In this document: positions 11,164-21,800 of the stretch, one piece after another | How the letters are laid out: the number at the start of each line of letters is the position of its first letter | Position numbering within the stretch: position 1 is the first letter of the stretch | Source of the DNA: Obelidium mucronatum | Lineage: Eukaryota; Chytridiomycota; Chytridiomycetes; Chytridiales; Chytriomycetaceae | Direction of reading: 5' to 3' | DNA length: 64,000 nt | Assembly: GCA_025765595.1 (NCBI GenBank) | Contig: JAIVFH010000132.1 | Coordinates: 1-64,000 of the forward strand | Made by a program: the position numbers and the translations under genes | Notes under the pieces: model-generated | Told to the model about the DNA's origin: nothing | What the model saw: the letters and a program-made list of their open reading frames with translations, nothing else | The model's database searches: none

Positions 11164-11972
11164 TCAAGACAAGTCACGTTTCAACGCTCTTAAAAAAAAG
11201 GACCCAGACTTCTCATGATGGCTTTTGGCATCGTGTGCAGAACTCATTTCATGAAGATTGACGTATGGATCCGCTCTGTCATTTTTGGACTTTTGTCGAG
11301 AGTAGAGAAAGGCAGCGACACCAAGAATCACTACAGCAGCGCCCCCAGCGATTCCGCCAATCAATGTATAATTTGTGCCACTTGTAGACGCAGGGGTGTT
11401 TGAGGGCGTGGCAGTGGCCAGCACGACCTGCAGCACTGTTTGCACAATGACTGATTTGGCCGGAGGGGGCACGGGCGATGGCGCCTGCGAGGGGGCACAC
11501 GGCGGACACTCGATCAGCGTGGCGCAGTTGTCGAAGATGGCGGTGCCGCACTGGGCGGGCGAGCACGTGACTGTCGACACGCACGCGCACGGCGGACACG
11601 CGAGCGGCTTGCCGCAGTTGTCGGCGACGACTGAGCCGCACTGCGCGGGGGCGCACTGCGTCGTGGCCACGCACGGCGGGATCAGCGCGCACGCGAACTT
11701 CGCGGCCGCACTGGCGCGGTAGCCCGGGATGCACGCGCACTCGTTCGCCGCGACGGACCACGCGAGGTGCAGTTGAACGGGCTGATGCAGCCGTACGCGC
11801 CAAACACGTCCGTGCCGAACCCCGCGCGGATGTTCTCGTTGGTGTACTGCTCGCAGGGAATGCACGGCGGCCGCATCACATCAGACCAGATGCTCGTGCG
11901 GCCGTCGCACGTCGCCTGCGTGTTCTGCACAAGCACGAACGGCGCCACGAGAAAGAGGGCGGCGAGATCCAT
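11164..11972 (-). CDS. Cys-rich single-pass membrane protein with apparent frameshift
   Basis: ATG at 11972 starts a good signal peptide (MDLAALFLVAPFVLVQNTQA). A Cys-containing region follows (TCDGRTSIW, CIPCEQYTNENIRAGFG, GCISPFNCTS). The frame must then change near 11766 to continue into NECACIPGYRAS, two tandem Cys modules of the type C..TQCAPAQCGSVVADNCGKPLACPPC, a Pro-rich stalk and a helix (LIGGIAGGAAVVILGVAAFLY), ending in a short charged tail. No GT-AG intron fits at the shift. It is either a 1-2 nt indel in this GC-rich stretch (real or a sequence error) or a pseudogene. The Cys modules match the one in the PAN gene at 4063-5522 and recall the CG..SDGCGGTLNCGTC-type modules of some secreted carbohydrate-active proteins. 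A cell-surface binding role is inferred. Confidence 0.6.
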
Positions 11973-12240
11973 CTGCGATTTCTTGAGAAATTTTAAAAAT
12001 TTTGCTGTTTGATTAAAACACTTCAAATCACAGTTTCAAGGCGCCAAGACAAATAAAAGATCCCCTTCCAAAAGAAGAACGCTTGGTAACGGATTCGTGA
12101 AGACAAAGGGAAGCTTGTTGCGTAACGTAATATTCACTCCGCGATGTATACCCATGGGAATGATACCATGATTCAAGGCCAACACTTGATACAGCTCCCC
12201 AAAAGTGCGATTCTAAATTCAGTCAAATAATATTTAGTTC

Positions 12241-15200
12241 TTAAACGCTTGGGAAAATTTTTTCACCTACCACAAAGGCAGAAGGTACGGGAATCTGACC
12301 CATCCAAGACTTTTTGACATTCCTTGATGTTCCTGTGGTACCGGAAATTGAACCATCAAGAGCACCCTCTCTCTGGCCATTCTGAACACCGCAAAGAACC
12401 AAAGTTATTTCCAATAAACACGGGTTTCGATGCAATTGAAACAGCAGGCTGTCGAGCATGGATGCCGAAACAACACGACCAGCTGCAAATACGGGTGTGT
12501 TGAAATACTCGACTTCTCCTGGAATATTTTTTTCTTTCGCTCCCATCTTTGGTTGTTCTTCGTGCTGCTGTATTTGTTTCTTCTTTGACAAACCAACAGA
12601 TTTGCCAACATTTTTTATAGCAGCGCGGAAATATCTTCGGTAGGATAGCGAACTTGTTGTAGGCGTTGGGTGTAGATAGTTTATCAAAGTCCTTCGCGGC
12701 GTTTCCAGAATCACACACTTTTCATGATCAATTTCTCGTCTCTGATACATGTTATATATCAAGTGAGAAATCATGATCGAAGAGCTTCCAGCAAATTCTC
12801 CAGAACCGTAGCTTCCCATCTTCATGATTACAACTTTTTTTTCTCCATCGATTAGTTACTTACAATGGAATACGTTTGCTTTTTACCTTTGCTGCATCCC
12901 CGAATTCCAGCATTTATCAGGACCTTCTTTTGCCGAGGATCTCCAACCATATAATTGATTTCAGGAAATACAGACAACACTGCATATTCGTCATGTGTCG
13001 GCTTTCGTTCCGCCAGAAAGAGGATTCGATGATGATAAGGTAGATGCGAGGCTCTTTTTTACAATTTAAAAAAAGCAGGTTGAGGTCAGTCTGTACTATT
13101 GTATCCAAGAAAAGAAAACTCAAGCAAAAAAAAACCTTAATCCACAGACAAACTTGAATACATCATAATCGCCTGTACAAACAAGCAAATGTCCTTCCCA
13201 ATCCACCGCCCTATCTACAACCAAACTCTTCAACTCGGATGGAATACCAAGTAGCCGACACTGCGGAATATTCGCGTCTTCATACGGTGTTTCTGGGAAA
13301 TCCAATGCAGCCAATTGGTTCAATTCAGGAATACTCGCACGGCGATGTGAGACTCGTTTGAACACGTCGCTGATTCTTGGGTACGTGACTATCGGAACGT
13401 CTGTTGTTGATTCAAGAGATCCCTTCGATAATTGAATCTGGAGTTTATCATGTTGGCCCGATAATGTTTGTTGACTGTCCCGTGCAACAGGCATTGCTTC
13501 AAAAATAGCATGGTTGTTTGCAAGGATATGTTGGAATTCCTCCCTCGTCTGTAAAAACCAATGTGAGTTTTTCGACTAGACACAAAAAAAAAACACCCCC
13601 ACACAACTATAGATTTGATAGATACCATATTAGCAAACAAATCCACGTCTGAGACCGACTGTGCAATGAATACAACGTCATCTTGAGGTCCCAGACAAAC
13701 AGCCGCTCCGGGGTTAAGAATCAAATTCTTTTCTCCCGTCACAGCATCATAAACACGAACACCAATCATATTGATTTGGAGTTCGTTGAAAACAATCCAC
13801 GCAGCCACATTGAAGCCAAGTCCCACAAAGTGAGCATTATTTTGAACAACGAATAGCTCGTTTCCGAAGCCGTCACCGTATTGTGATTCCCAGAGCGTAT
13901 CGTATTGGGGCTCAGGAGAAGCTGTGTTTTAAAAGTCTCGTTAAATGAGTGAAATGTTACTCGAAAATTCCACCAACAGATATGCAGCAAGTTGATCAGA
14001 AACGCCGAAGCTCCGTCATACATGACAGTCAAAGCAAGAACCAGCTGCTTCAAGTCATCAGTGCAAAGCGCTAGAGTACACTTTACTCAATATGGCATTT
14101 CAACTCAAGACACGCCAAAGATGTACATACATCCATCAGCGTTCATTTCCTGATATGATTCAGTATCTGGAAGCAAATTGTTTACATAGAGTGGGATATC
14201 TGGTGCATAAGTATGAATCGCCCATGCTCTAAGAGTGTTCTTTTCATCCTCTCGTCGATGATCTGCGGCACCCCGATCTGCTAAAATATACACAGCTGTC
14301 GCATGCCTATAATTTTTGTTTTTACATTAGATGTTGCAATCATGTTTCAGAGATTTCAATACCTCACTTGAGCCCTCTCCAAATCCGACTTGTCCATTCC
14401 AGATGCAACCAGGTACGTCACCCGGTCTTTATACTTGTACGATGTAATAAGCGCTTGAATGTCCGTGGAAGCAGGTGCACGAGCCAGAAGCACAACTTTT
14501 TCCTTCTTTGTTTGCTGAAGAAGAAATTTAAAAACGACATGATATTTCCGCCGAATTCAAAACAACCTCATGAAGTAATCCTTCGAGAACATCGCTGACT
14601 TTCGATACTGTATCAAAATGTCCCAAGACTACAAAATAGGATGCTTTTCCACGAGTGAAAACTTCGCCCTTTCCAATTTTTTGTTCCGAATATGTCGAAA
14701 TCAGCGCTGAAATGAGCGAAGGCAGAACGGTAAGTGCCGTCACAATCAATACAATGACGACAAATTGCCCGGCTTTCGTGGATGGTGAAATGTCTCCATA
14801 CCCAACAGTTGAAAGAGTGACAACAACAAAATAGCTAATAAAGACGAAGAAAAAAAAAGTGTTACAGCAATTTTACGATGACTAGCAGTCCTACTCACAA
14901 GCAGTCGAATATATTCAAGGTTCTGCCTCCAAATCGAAACTCGGTGATTTGAAAGACACATTGACCGTTATACAGGATGGCCAAGAGAGTCCCCAATAAA
15001 ATCACACATTTTTCCATCACGGCGCTAACATTAAAGAAGCCCATTGCGCCTCTCAGCCTCAACACCTTGCGCAAACGATCCACAGCCACAATAGAACGAA
15101 GAAAATAAGGGATATAGAGGAACCGAGCCTGGTTAAATTGAATCGAAAAGACAAACGGAAGAACAGTCAGGATATTAATGAACGTGAGAAGGCTGAAGAA

Positions 15201-15629
15201 GGACTTGAATTTGTTGTCGGCAAAGGCAACTTCGAGAATCCAAGAAAACAGATTAAATAGCGAGAACCAAATACAAGCGCCGAAGGTAACAGGCAGACGC
15301 GATATCCACAGCCAGGCGGGGCCCGGCAGGTCCAGCAGGGCGGGATCGTCGAGGTGGCTGAGCGCCCACTGGATGTCAAACAGATACAGGATGCAGAAGA
15401 AGATGTCGGAGATCAAATCAAGAAACGCAATGGCGATGTTGAAGCCTTTGCCCGCAAAGAAGCGCTTCGCCACGGCGAACACGCTGGCCCACAGCCGCAC
15501 GCGCTCCGCAACGTTTCCTGCGCCGTCCGCGCCGCGCCGCTTCAGCCGTAGCACGCGCCGCGCCGCGCCGTAGTTGGCAAAGAGCGGCGCAGTCGCCGCC
15601 TGTTCTTCGTCGCTGCGCCAGGTGCGCAT
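12241..15629 (-). CDS. Slo-type (BK-like) potassium channel
   Basis: Nine exons: 15629-14899, 14834-14567, 14514-14363, 14306-14131, 14070-13978, 13921-13626, 13548-13136, 13053-12887 and 12833-12241 (2889 nt, 962 aa). Exon 1 encodes the membrane part, including an S4-like segment FLRSIVAVDRLRKVLRLR. Exon 2 opens with the pore and K+ selectivity filter TLSTVGYGD. RCK-type regulatory domains follow (YFVVLGHFDTVSKVSDVL, VVLLARAP, AVYILADRGA), including LCTDDLKQLVLAL, SAFLINLLHI and EGHLLVCTGDYDVF, which are landmarks of the Slo family gating ring. The product should pass K+ across the plasma membrane under voltage and/or intracellular ligand control; the ligand (Ca2+, Na+ or H+) cannot be told from this reading. 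The exon 4/5 junction is the least certain: I used a GTATGT donor at 14130. Confidence 0.85.
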
Positions 15630-15680
15630 TGGTCGATAGATGTCAAATTAATGAATTGTCGAAAGAACGACTGCTGCTAA
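15568..15680. repeat. 5' end of the channel gene, copied at 17278-17358
   Basis: This segment covers the first channel codons (Met at 15629) and the adjacent 5' UTR. It recurs in the same orientation at 17278-17358 with about 30 nt missing. Confidence 0.7.
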
Positions 15681-15991
15681 AAATAGAACTTCTGTGTCAT
15701 GCAATAAAACCATCGTTGAAGCAAAGGGGGTTAAATGGCCTTGTCTTTTATTGATTTTTCTCAATATTCAGGTGCCAGTTTCGCGAGCTTTTTGAAACCC
15801 GATGGCATCAATCCTGTCAGCAGATTTCCCGAGACAGCTCTGAAGAGTGGTTGTGTGACAGATTTTGGGAGTATTGATCACATCGAAATGTCCTTTTATT
15901 AAGCGTTTCAAAGAAAGAGAGTAATTCACGGTCTGTAGCCGCTGAACCAAAGAGCCACTGGAATACGGTGTCACAGAAATTGTCACCGCTC

Positions 15992-17182
15992 TCAATACTC
16001 AATGCCATGAAGCCCATTATGAAAGTTATCCGTGATACGCAAAAACAATGCCATCGACAGTCTTGTATCCGCCAAATCATTCTCTTTAACATTCATGTGC
16101 CAAAGTTTCAGCCCCTTGATACTGTCTAAAACTTGAGAAAGCGTGCCTGTCAACCGGTTCGACTCTAAAAGCAGTTGCTCCAGGTTAATCAACTTCACCA
16201 ATATGGGAATTGTTCCATGAAGCTTGTTACGGCTTAAATTCATACACTCCAAGTTAACAAGGTCCCCGAACGTGTCGGGAATCGTTCCCTGAAGCTTGTT
16301 GTTGCTTAAATCAAGTACCCTCAATACGAAAAGATTCCCGATCGTGTTGGGGATCAACCCTGATAGTTGATTACTCATCAAATGCATTCTTTGCAGAGAC
16401 AAAAGTTTCCCCATTGTGTCATGAATTGATCCTGTAAGCTGGTTGTTATCCAGTTTTAATTCTTTCAGCCGAACAAGGTCACCAAGCGTCTCGGGAATAG
16501 TTCCCCCAAGTTGATTGTATGAGAGGTCCAACTTTTCCAGATGGACAAGACATCGCAGTGTTTCCGGGATACTTCCGGAAAGACAATTACAAGATAAATC
16601 CAAGGTCTTTAAAAGACCCAAACAGACAAATATTTCAGGGATTGGTCCGGTAAGGCTATTGCACCTTAAATTCAAGTATTTAAGCTGGACAAGATTTCCA
16701 AACGATGAGGGGATATCTCCAGACAGACTATTTAAGCTTAAATCCAATTCTTTCAGCTGACTCAGGCCCCCGAGAGTGCCCGGGATTGATCCCAAGAGGC
16801 CAAACGACAGCCTCAAAACTCGCAGCTGAAGGATTTCACCCAATGCATCAGGGATCTGAGGTGCGTGTAATTTCCCGCCAGTCTCCACCTCAATCTGAGT
16901 GACATGCCCACAGAACCAAGGGAAAGCAGATCGATAGCCGGTAGAAGAACCAAACAGCATACCGATATGCTTCTCGTGTAATTCTGTCTGTATCTTGTTG
17001 AACGGTGGGAACTGTGTAAAATTCAATTTGGCGAAGGCAGTTGAGTCCAAGCAAGCCTTGAAGGCCTTCGAGAGACGTCTGAATTTTATGACTTGCGTCG
17101 GATCGATTCGGCTAAAGATATGGACAACAACTTCAACAGGGCAGTCAGAGAGACCAGTGTGCCGGGATTGGTAGGCTGTCAT
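15992..17182 (-). CDS. F-box / leucine-rich-repeat protein
   Basis: A single exon of 396 aa starting MTAYQSRHTGLSDCPVEVV. Residues ~10-55 resemble an F-box (DCPVEVVVHIFSRIDPTQVIKFRRLSKAFK, cut here to its core). Residues ~110-380 are about ten plant-type LRRs with the pattern LxxLxxLdLsxNxLsGxIPxxLGxL. An F-box would link to Skp1/Cullin ubiquitin ligases while the LRRs select the substrate. The closest visible relatives in the window are the LRRs at 27041-27814, which use the same repeat class. There is no signal peptide or membrane helix, so the protein is probably cytosolic or nuclear. A T-rich tract lies directly upstream of the ATG. Confidence 0.75.
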   Translation of the reverse strand: MTAYQSRHTGLSDCPVEVVVHIFSRIDPTQVIKFRRLSKAFKACLDSTAFAKLNFTQFPPFNKIQTELHEKHIGMLFGSSTGYRSAFPWFCGHVTQIEVETGGKLHAPQIPDALGEILQLRVLRLSFGLLGSIPGTLGGLSQLKELDLSLNSLSGDIPSSFGNLVQLKYLNLRCNSLTGPIPEIFVCLGLLKTLDLSCNCLSGSIPETLRCLVHLEKLDLSYNQLGGTIPETLGDLVRLKELKLDNNQLTGSIHDTMGKLLSLQRMHLMSNQLSGLIPNTIGNLFVLRVLDLSNNKLQGTIPDTFGDLVNLECMNLSRNKLHGTIPILVKLINLEQLLLESNRLTGTLSQVLDSIKGLKLWHMNVKENDLADTRLSMALFLRITDNFHNGLHGIEY

Positions 17183-17277
17183 TTGTCTTTTTTTTTCAGA
17201 GACTTCACCTTCCTATTTATTCCTCCCATCATCTAGATATATTTATTATTCTATTAGGTCTGTTATGTTTATTAGTT

Positions 17278-17358
17278 CGTAGTTGGCAATGAGCGGAGCT
17301 GTCGCCGCCATTGGTCGATAGATGTCAATTAATGAACTGTCGAAAGAACGACTGCTGC
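17278..17358 (-). pseudogene. Truncated copy of the channel gene's 5' end
   Basis: The segment repeats the 5' UTR and the start of the Slo-type channel. The copy has an ATG at 17311, followed by AATAPLIANYE in place of the channel's AATAPLFANYG, after loss of about nine codons (RTWRSDEEQ). The upstream stretch with TCGATAGATGTCAA and GAAAGAACGACTGCTGCT is almost identical in both. It then runs into unrelated sequence, so it cannot encode a channel. It sits just upstream of the F-box/LRR gene, which is thus flanked by the original and the copy. Confidence 0.65.
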
Positions 17359-17442
17359 TTATCGAGACTTCACGATACTACTTTATTTGCTGGGAATTAT
17401 ACAAATATATTCTTTTTCGTAAAATACGAAACAAAAAAGAAT

Positions 17443-17642
17443 TCAAACTGACTCTAGCTTTTTCTTCCTTTGGGCCCGTTGATTCTGATGCCATATGCGC
17501 ACTTTTCTTGGATGCATTCCAATTTCCATCCCAATCTCTGCCATTCTCTGCATGGTCGGATGTGTGTTGATACCAAACTCTCTTTTAAGTGCTTGCTTCT
17601 GGTGCTTTGTCAATGCATTTCTTCTGCTGCTTTTACTGTATT
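17443..17642 (-). pseudogene. Homeobox gene fragment cut by the LTR
   Basis: The - strand encodes a homeodomain-like sequence: RRNALTKHQKQALKREF (helix 1), a middle helix with MQRMAEIGMEIGM, and a recognition helix HPRKVRIWHQNQRAQRKKK, then LESV and a stop. The usual WFQNRR core is present as IWHQNQRA. All sequence upstream of the homeodomain is replaced by the LTR at 17643, whose own frame is open and in phase, so an LTR-started chimeric ORF (start 17775) exists. It may be a broken gene or an LTR-driven fusion. Confidence 0.6.
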
Positions 17643-18641
17643 TGTCACACATTCCTAGTCTTTCCTTATTGTTTAAATAAAGATAGTCCAGATGCATGGG
17701 TCGTTGGTTGAGCCTGATGAGTGGTCCAGTGGCCCAGATACTCATCAGTAAAATTCGCGGCAATGGCGTACTCACGAGGAATAATTATAATAATGATCCT
17801 AAAAGAAGAACAAGTGAAAGAACCAAATAAAAGAAATAAAATAAAAGAAATAAAATAAAAGAAATAAAATAAAAGAAATAACAGAACTTAACTGAATCCC
17901 AAATAAAATGAAATCTTCCTATCTTTACTCACGTTACCCCACTCGCGAGTGTTTTTGGTTCCATTGGGTTTGCGGTCCAGCGCAACCCCTTCCGGATCCA
18001 TGTCAATCAGATTGAGATCTGCGGTGGCCCTACTCCTCTAAGTCCCTACGCACCTACAACCCTTAAACTAAATCTAACTCCTAGTTTGATTGCTCGGCTG
18101 CACGATCTGTGGGACCCGTCGCCTTTACCCTGGGTCATCATCCCAATAGCAGGCTCTCCAACAGCGACTGGGTGCACACCTACTACGACTCTTTAAAGCT
18201 CCCTAGTCGACTTCCTGGGATCATTCCCATGCGCTACTTCGCCCAACTCGAGACCGCTATACTCGCTAGCTACTAAAGTCCAGGTATCTTCCGGAATACC
18301 CTTTGGCACAACTGATTTCGCTCGCGTTCACTCACCGAATCTGATCAACTCACAATAGGATCCCCTTGGAGGGACGTAGCCCTCTCTTATAAAGTTCGCT
18401 CGTGAGAGATGCGATCACTGACGCGACCTGGGAAGGACATGGTCGCCATCACGCCATGCCGGTCATTTCAATTCTCAACAACTCCAAATCTTTATTGATC
18501 GACGCGACAATCCCAAAACAGAGAATCACAAATAAATCAATAAAGAATAATAAATAACAATTAATAAATAAAAACGCTGTCAAAGTTAGTAGTCTAGGCG
18601 GGAAAGTCAAAAACCCCTCCCGTGAAGGTGTAAACTTCACA
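17643..18641 (-). repeat. Left LTR (3' LTR of the element)
   Basis: It starts TGTCACACATTCC and ends GTAAACTTCACA on the + strand. It includes an AAATAAAATAAAAG tandem stretch near 17821-17880 with two more units than the other LTR. It abuts the homeodomain fragment on its left. Confidence 0.9.
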
Positions 18642-18820
18642 GTGACCCCAAAAACCACCTCCTAGTTGCTCCGTCAACTACGGGTACAACCAAGAAGAAG
18701 CCCTCAAAGATCGCGGTTTCGGTTAGTGACGTCCTAGTAACTAGAGCTCCACAGCCTCAAACCCAAAATAAAACAAAACAAAACAAAATAAAATAAAGGA
18801 TAACATGGCAACGGACATTA

Positions 18821-21800
18821 TTAAGGTGTGGTAGGCTTCCCACTCCTTGTCCTCATGGTATGCTGCCGTGTCATTAGTGGAGAAGTATCTGGTTTCGCTG
18901 TGCTCTTTTTCCTCACAACTTTCTTTGTACCAGAAACTCCAACACTGGGGGATATATCTACTGCCTTAGTAGACAACCCTGAAGTTGCAGCAGATTTTGT
19001 TGTACCCTTTCGAGTAACAACGCGAACTCTCTGCTCAACTTCTGAAGGGGCCTTAGAGGTACCCAGGGCCTGTTTTTCCGCCCTCTGGCTAACTTTAGCC
19101 TTCTTTCTCCTAGAGCTCGTTTTAACATAGCCTCTAACTACTTGAGGAGTCAATAATAACTCGTCGTCAACCTTAATTGGTTGCGGCATAGGGCTGGACT
19201 TAGCCCACTTGCCAGAAACCCAACTTTTGTAGTTTCCATAGTATTCGGGGTTCTGATTCCGAATACAATTCTCCCAAACATCCTCAAGAATAACTGGTGG
19301 CATATCCACATGTAACTGCCAGGAAGTATTCCGAGCTTTGTTTTGGTGCAACCAATCAACAAGGTACTGGTAAGTTCCGGCCTCAAACTTAACCTGTTTA
19401 ACATTCTCAATCACATACTTTGGGTCTGTAATATCAATAGGTGTCCACTCAGGGTTGAACTTCCTCTGAAGCATCTCATGAGTTGAGTCAAGAGGTTGGT
19501 ATGAGCCACTAGGTCGGCGACTGAGGAGAGTAGACTTCATCCAAGTCTCAATTTCCTCGCCAAAGGTGGTCCCAGCCAGCTTAACAGCATTCTCCGCTGA
19601 GTCAATAGGCTTCCTATGTTTAAAGGGCCTCAAGCGGCTCACATGCACACGCCTGCAAGTTATTTCTCCCCCCGGAAAGGTCTCAACCACTGTAAAGTGG
19701 GACTTAGAGTCACCTCCTGACTGCTCAATAATTCGCACTGGACCAACCCAGCGGAAGACAAACTTCTTTGCCACATGCAATCTTTGTGCCTCAGCCTCCA
19801 AAGGGACTGCCAGCCAAGCCCTATCTCCAATCTCAAAATCATAGGGGGGACTATCATCTTCTAATGACTTCTCTTTTGCCCTCTTCTGAGCTGCTAACAC
19901 CTTTTCCTTAATAATATCATAAGTACTCCTGAGCCCAGCTCTTATAGACTGGAGGATGGTTTTTCGCATCTCTTCAGATGTCTCCTGAGGGATCTCAGCT
20001 TCGTCTGACACCAAACATGTCCTGAGTCCAAAATCCAACTCATCTGGCATGTAGTGGAATAATGTTTCAAGCACATGCTTGCCAACTTCATATTCAATGC
20101 TCCAACATGGCTTCTGGATCAATACTAAATTCCCAGAATTACTCCACAGTGGTCTATCAACTGTCATCAACAACTGTTGAGGACGTGGATCAAAGATGAT
20201 CTTTGTACAAAGGTCCTTGTCCCCTGTCAAAACTGACTGTCTCTTATAGGAACATGACAGAACACCAGTCTCGTAAGATAAGAATGGTCCCATCCCTGTG
20301 GCATTGGTGCCATTCCAAATAGTAGTAGGTCCATTTCTTATCAAACCTACCCTGCTGTAAATAGCCACAGTTCTAGGAGCCTGGCTCCGGTCCAACTTCA
20401 CACTAGAGTTTCTCTTAGACGGGTCAAATCTCGACATTCGCCCCTCCAGCGCCACACAGGTTCCATCTCTCAAGAAGAATCTCTGTGGGATATGTTCTCG
20501 GTTATCCTTTGTCTTCTTCTTAGGGTCATATACTAGACATAAGACATCCAACTGATATGTGTCAAAAACATCCCTCAGCGCGTCCCACAACGGCACATCC
20601 TTATGATAGCCATGTATCTTTCGGTGAAGTTTATCTTTAAACTGACCCAAACTAGTGAACTGTGCCACTGCAATTGAGGGGAAAGGCCCTTCTACCTTAT
20701 TATCCAACAGATTTGTCTCTAAGGACTCGGTTACGGGGGAATCAAGTTCCTCCGGATACAACTCATCATGGGGGCTGACCCCAAAAAACATATCTGTGGG
20801 CAGTCTAGCATCCCTTCCATACCACATGTAGAATGGTGTCTCTCCAGTAGTGGAATGGACATGAGTCCTATAGGCAAATAATGCAAAAGGTAAGATGACA
20901 TCCCAATCATCAAAGTCAAACTTGTTTATATATGCCCTAATCTCCTGGGATAGAGTCTTTATCACCCTTCCATTAGCTCTAGGCCAGTAGGGTGCTGTAA
21001 ATGTTTTCTCAAAACCCAAAAGAGTACCTAGGTGTCTTATCAAATTATCACTGAAAGGTGGTCCACCATCTGTGTGTAGGAAAACAGGAATTCCTGTTCT
21101 GGAGAACACTTCACTTAAAGCATGACAAACAGTCTCTGCTGTAAGGTCAGGTATGGGAATAGCTTCCACCCACTTTGTGAAACTATCAACACAAACCATA
21201 ATGTACTTATGACCAGTGCGGCTGGCCTCTTTTAAGGGACCAACAAAGTCCACAAACATCCTTTCGTTAGGGTAGTTTCCCAAAGGAATGGGGTTCATGT
21301 AACCCACCTTAATTCTCTGGTCTTTAGACTTCTGACAAGTCTCACAAGACTCCACATAGGCCTTAAGGTCCTTCACAATATCGGGCCACCAGAATCTATC
21401 AATCAATGTGGGGAGTATCTTTGAATAACCCAAGTGGCTGCCATACAAGTCATCATGATGTCTTTTAAAGAGCTCCACTCTCATTCCGTCAGGAACACAT
21501 AGTTGTATAAGGCCTGGCTGTCTTCTGACAGTCTTTGCCGTCACATCTGCGACTCTGAACAATAAGTCCTGCTTGTCTAGGACAAAATAACAAGCAGCCT
21601 TCATCACATCAAAATCTAGCTCAAGATCTAGGGCTCCACTCTGGATATACCTAAGTATAGGACCAAAGTAAGGGTCCTTTGACTGTAAATCACGGATCCT
21701 TTTGACATCATAACCAAACAGAGGTGCAGTTTGTAATCCCAAGTTGCACTCTTGGAAGAAGGCATAATATTCCTCAGTGCCAGGTGTCAGCCAACTGCTG

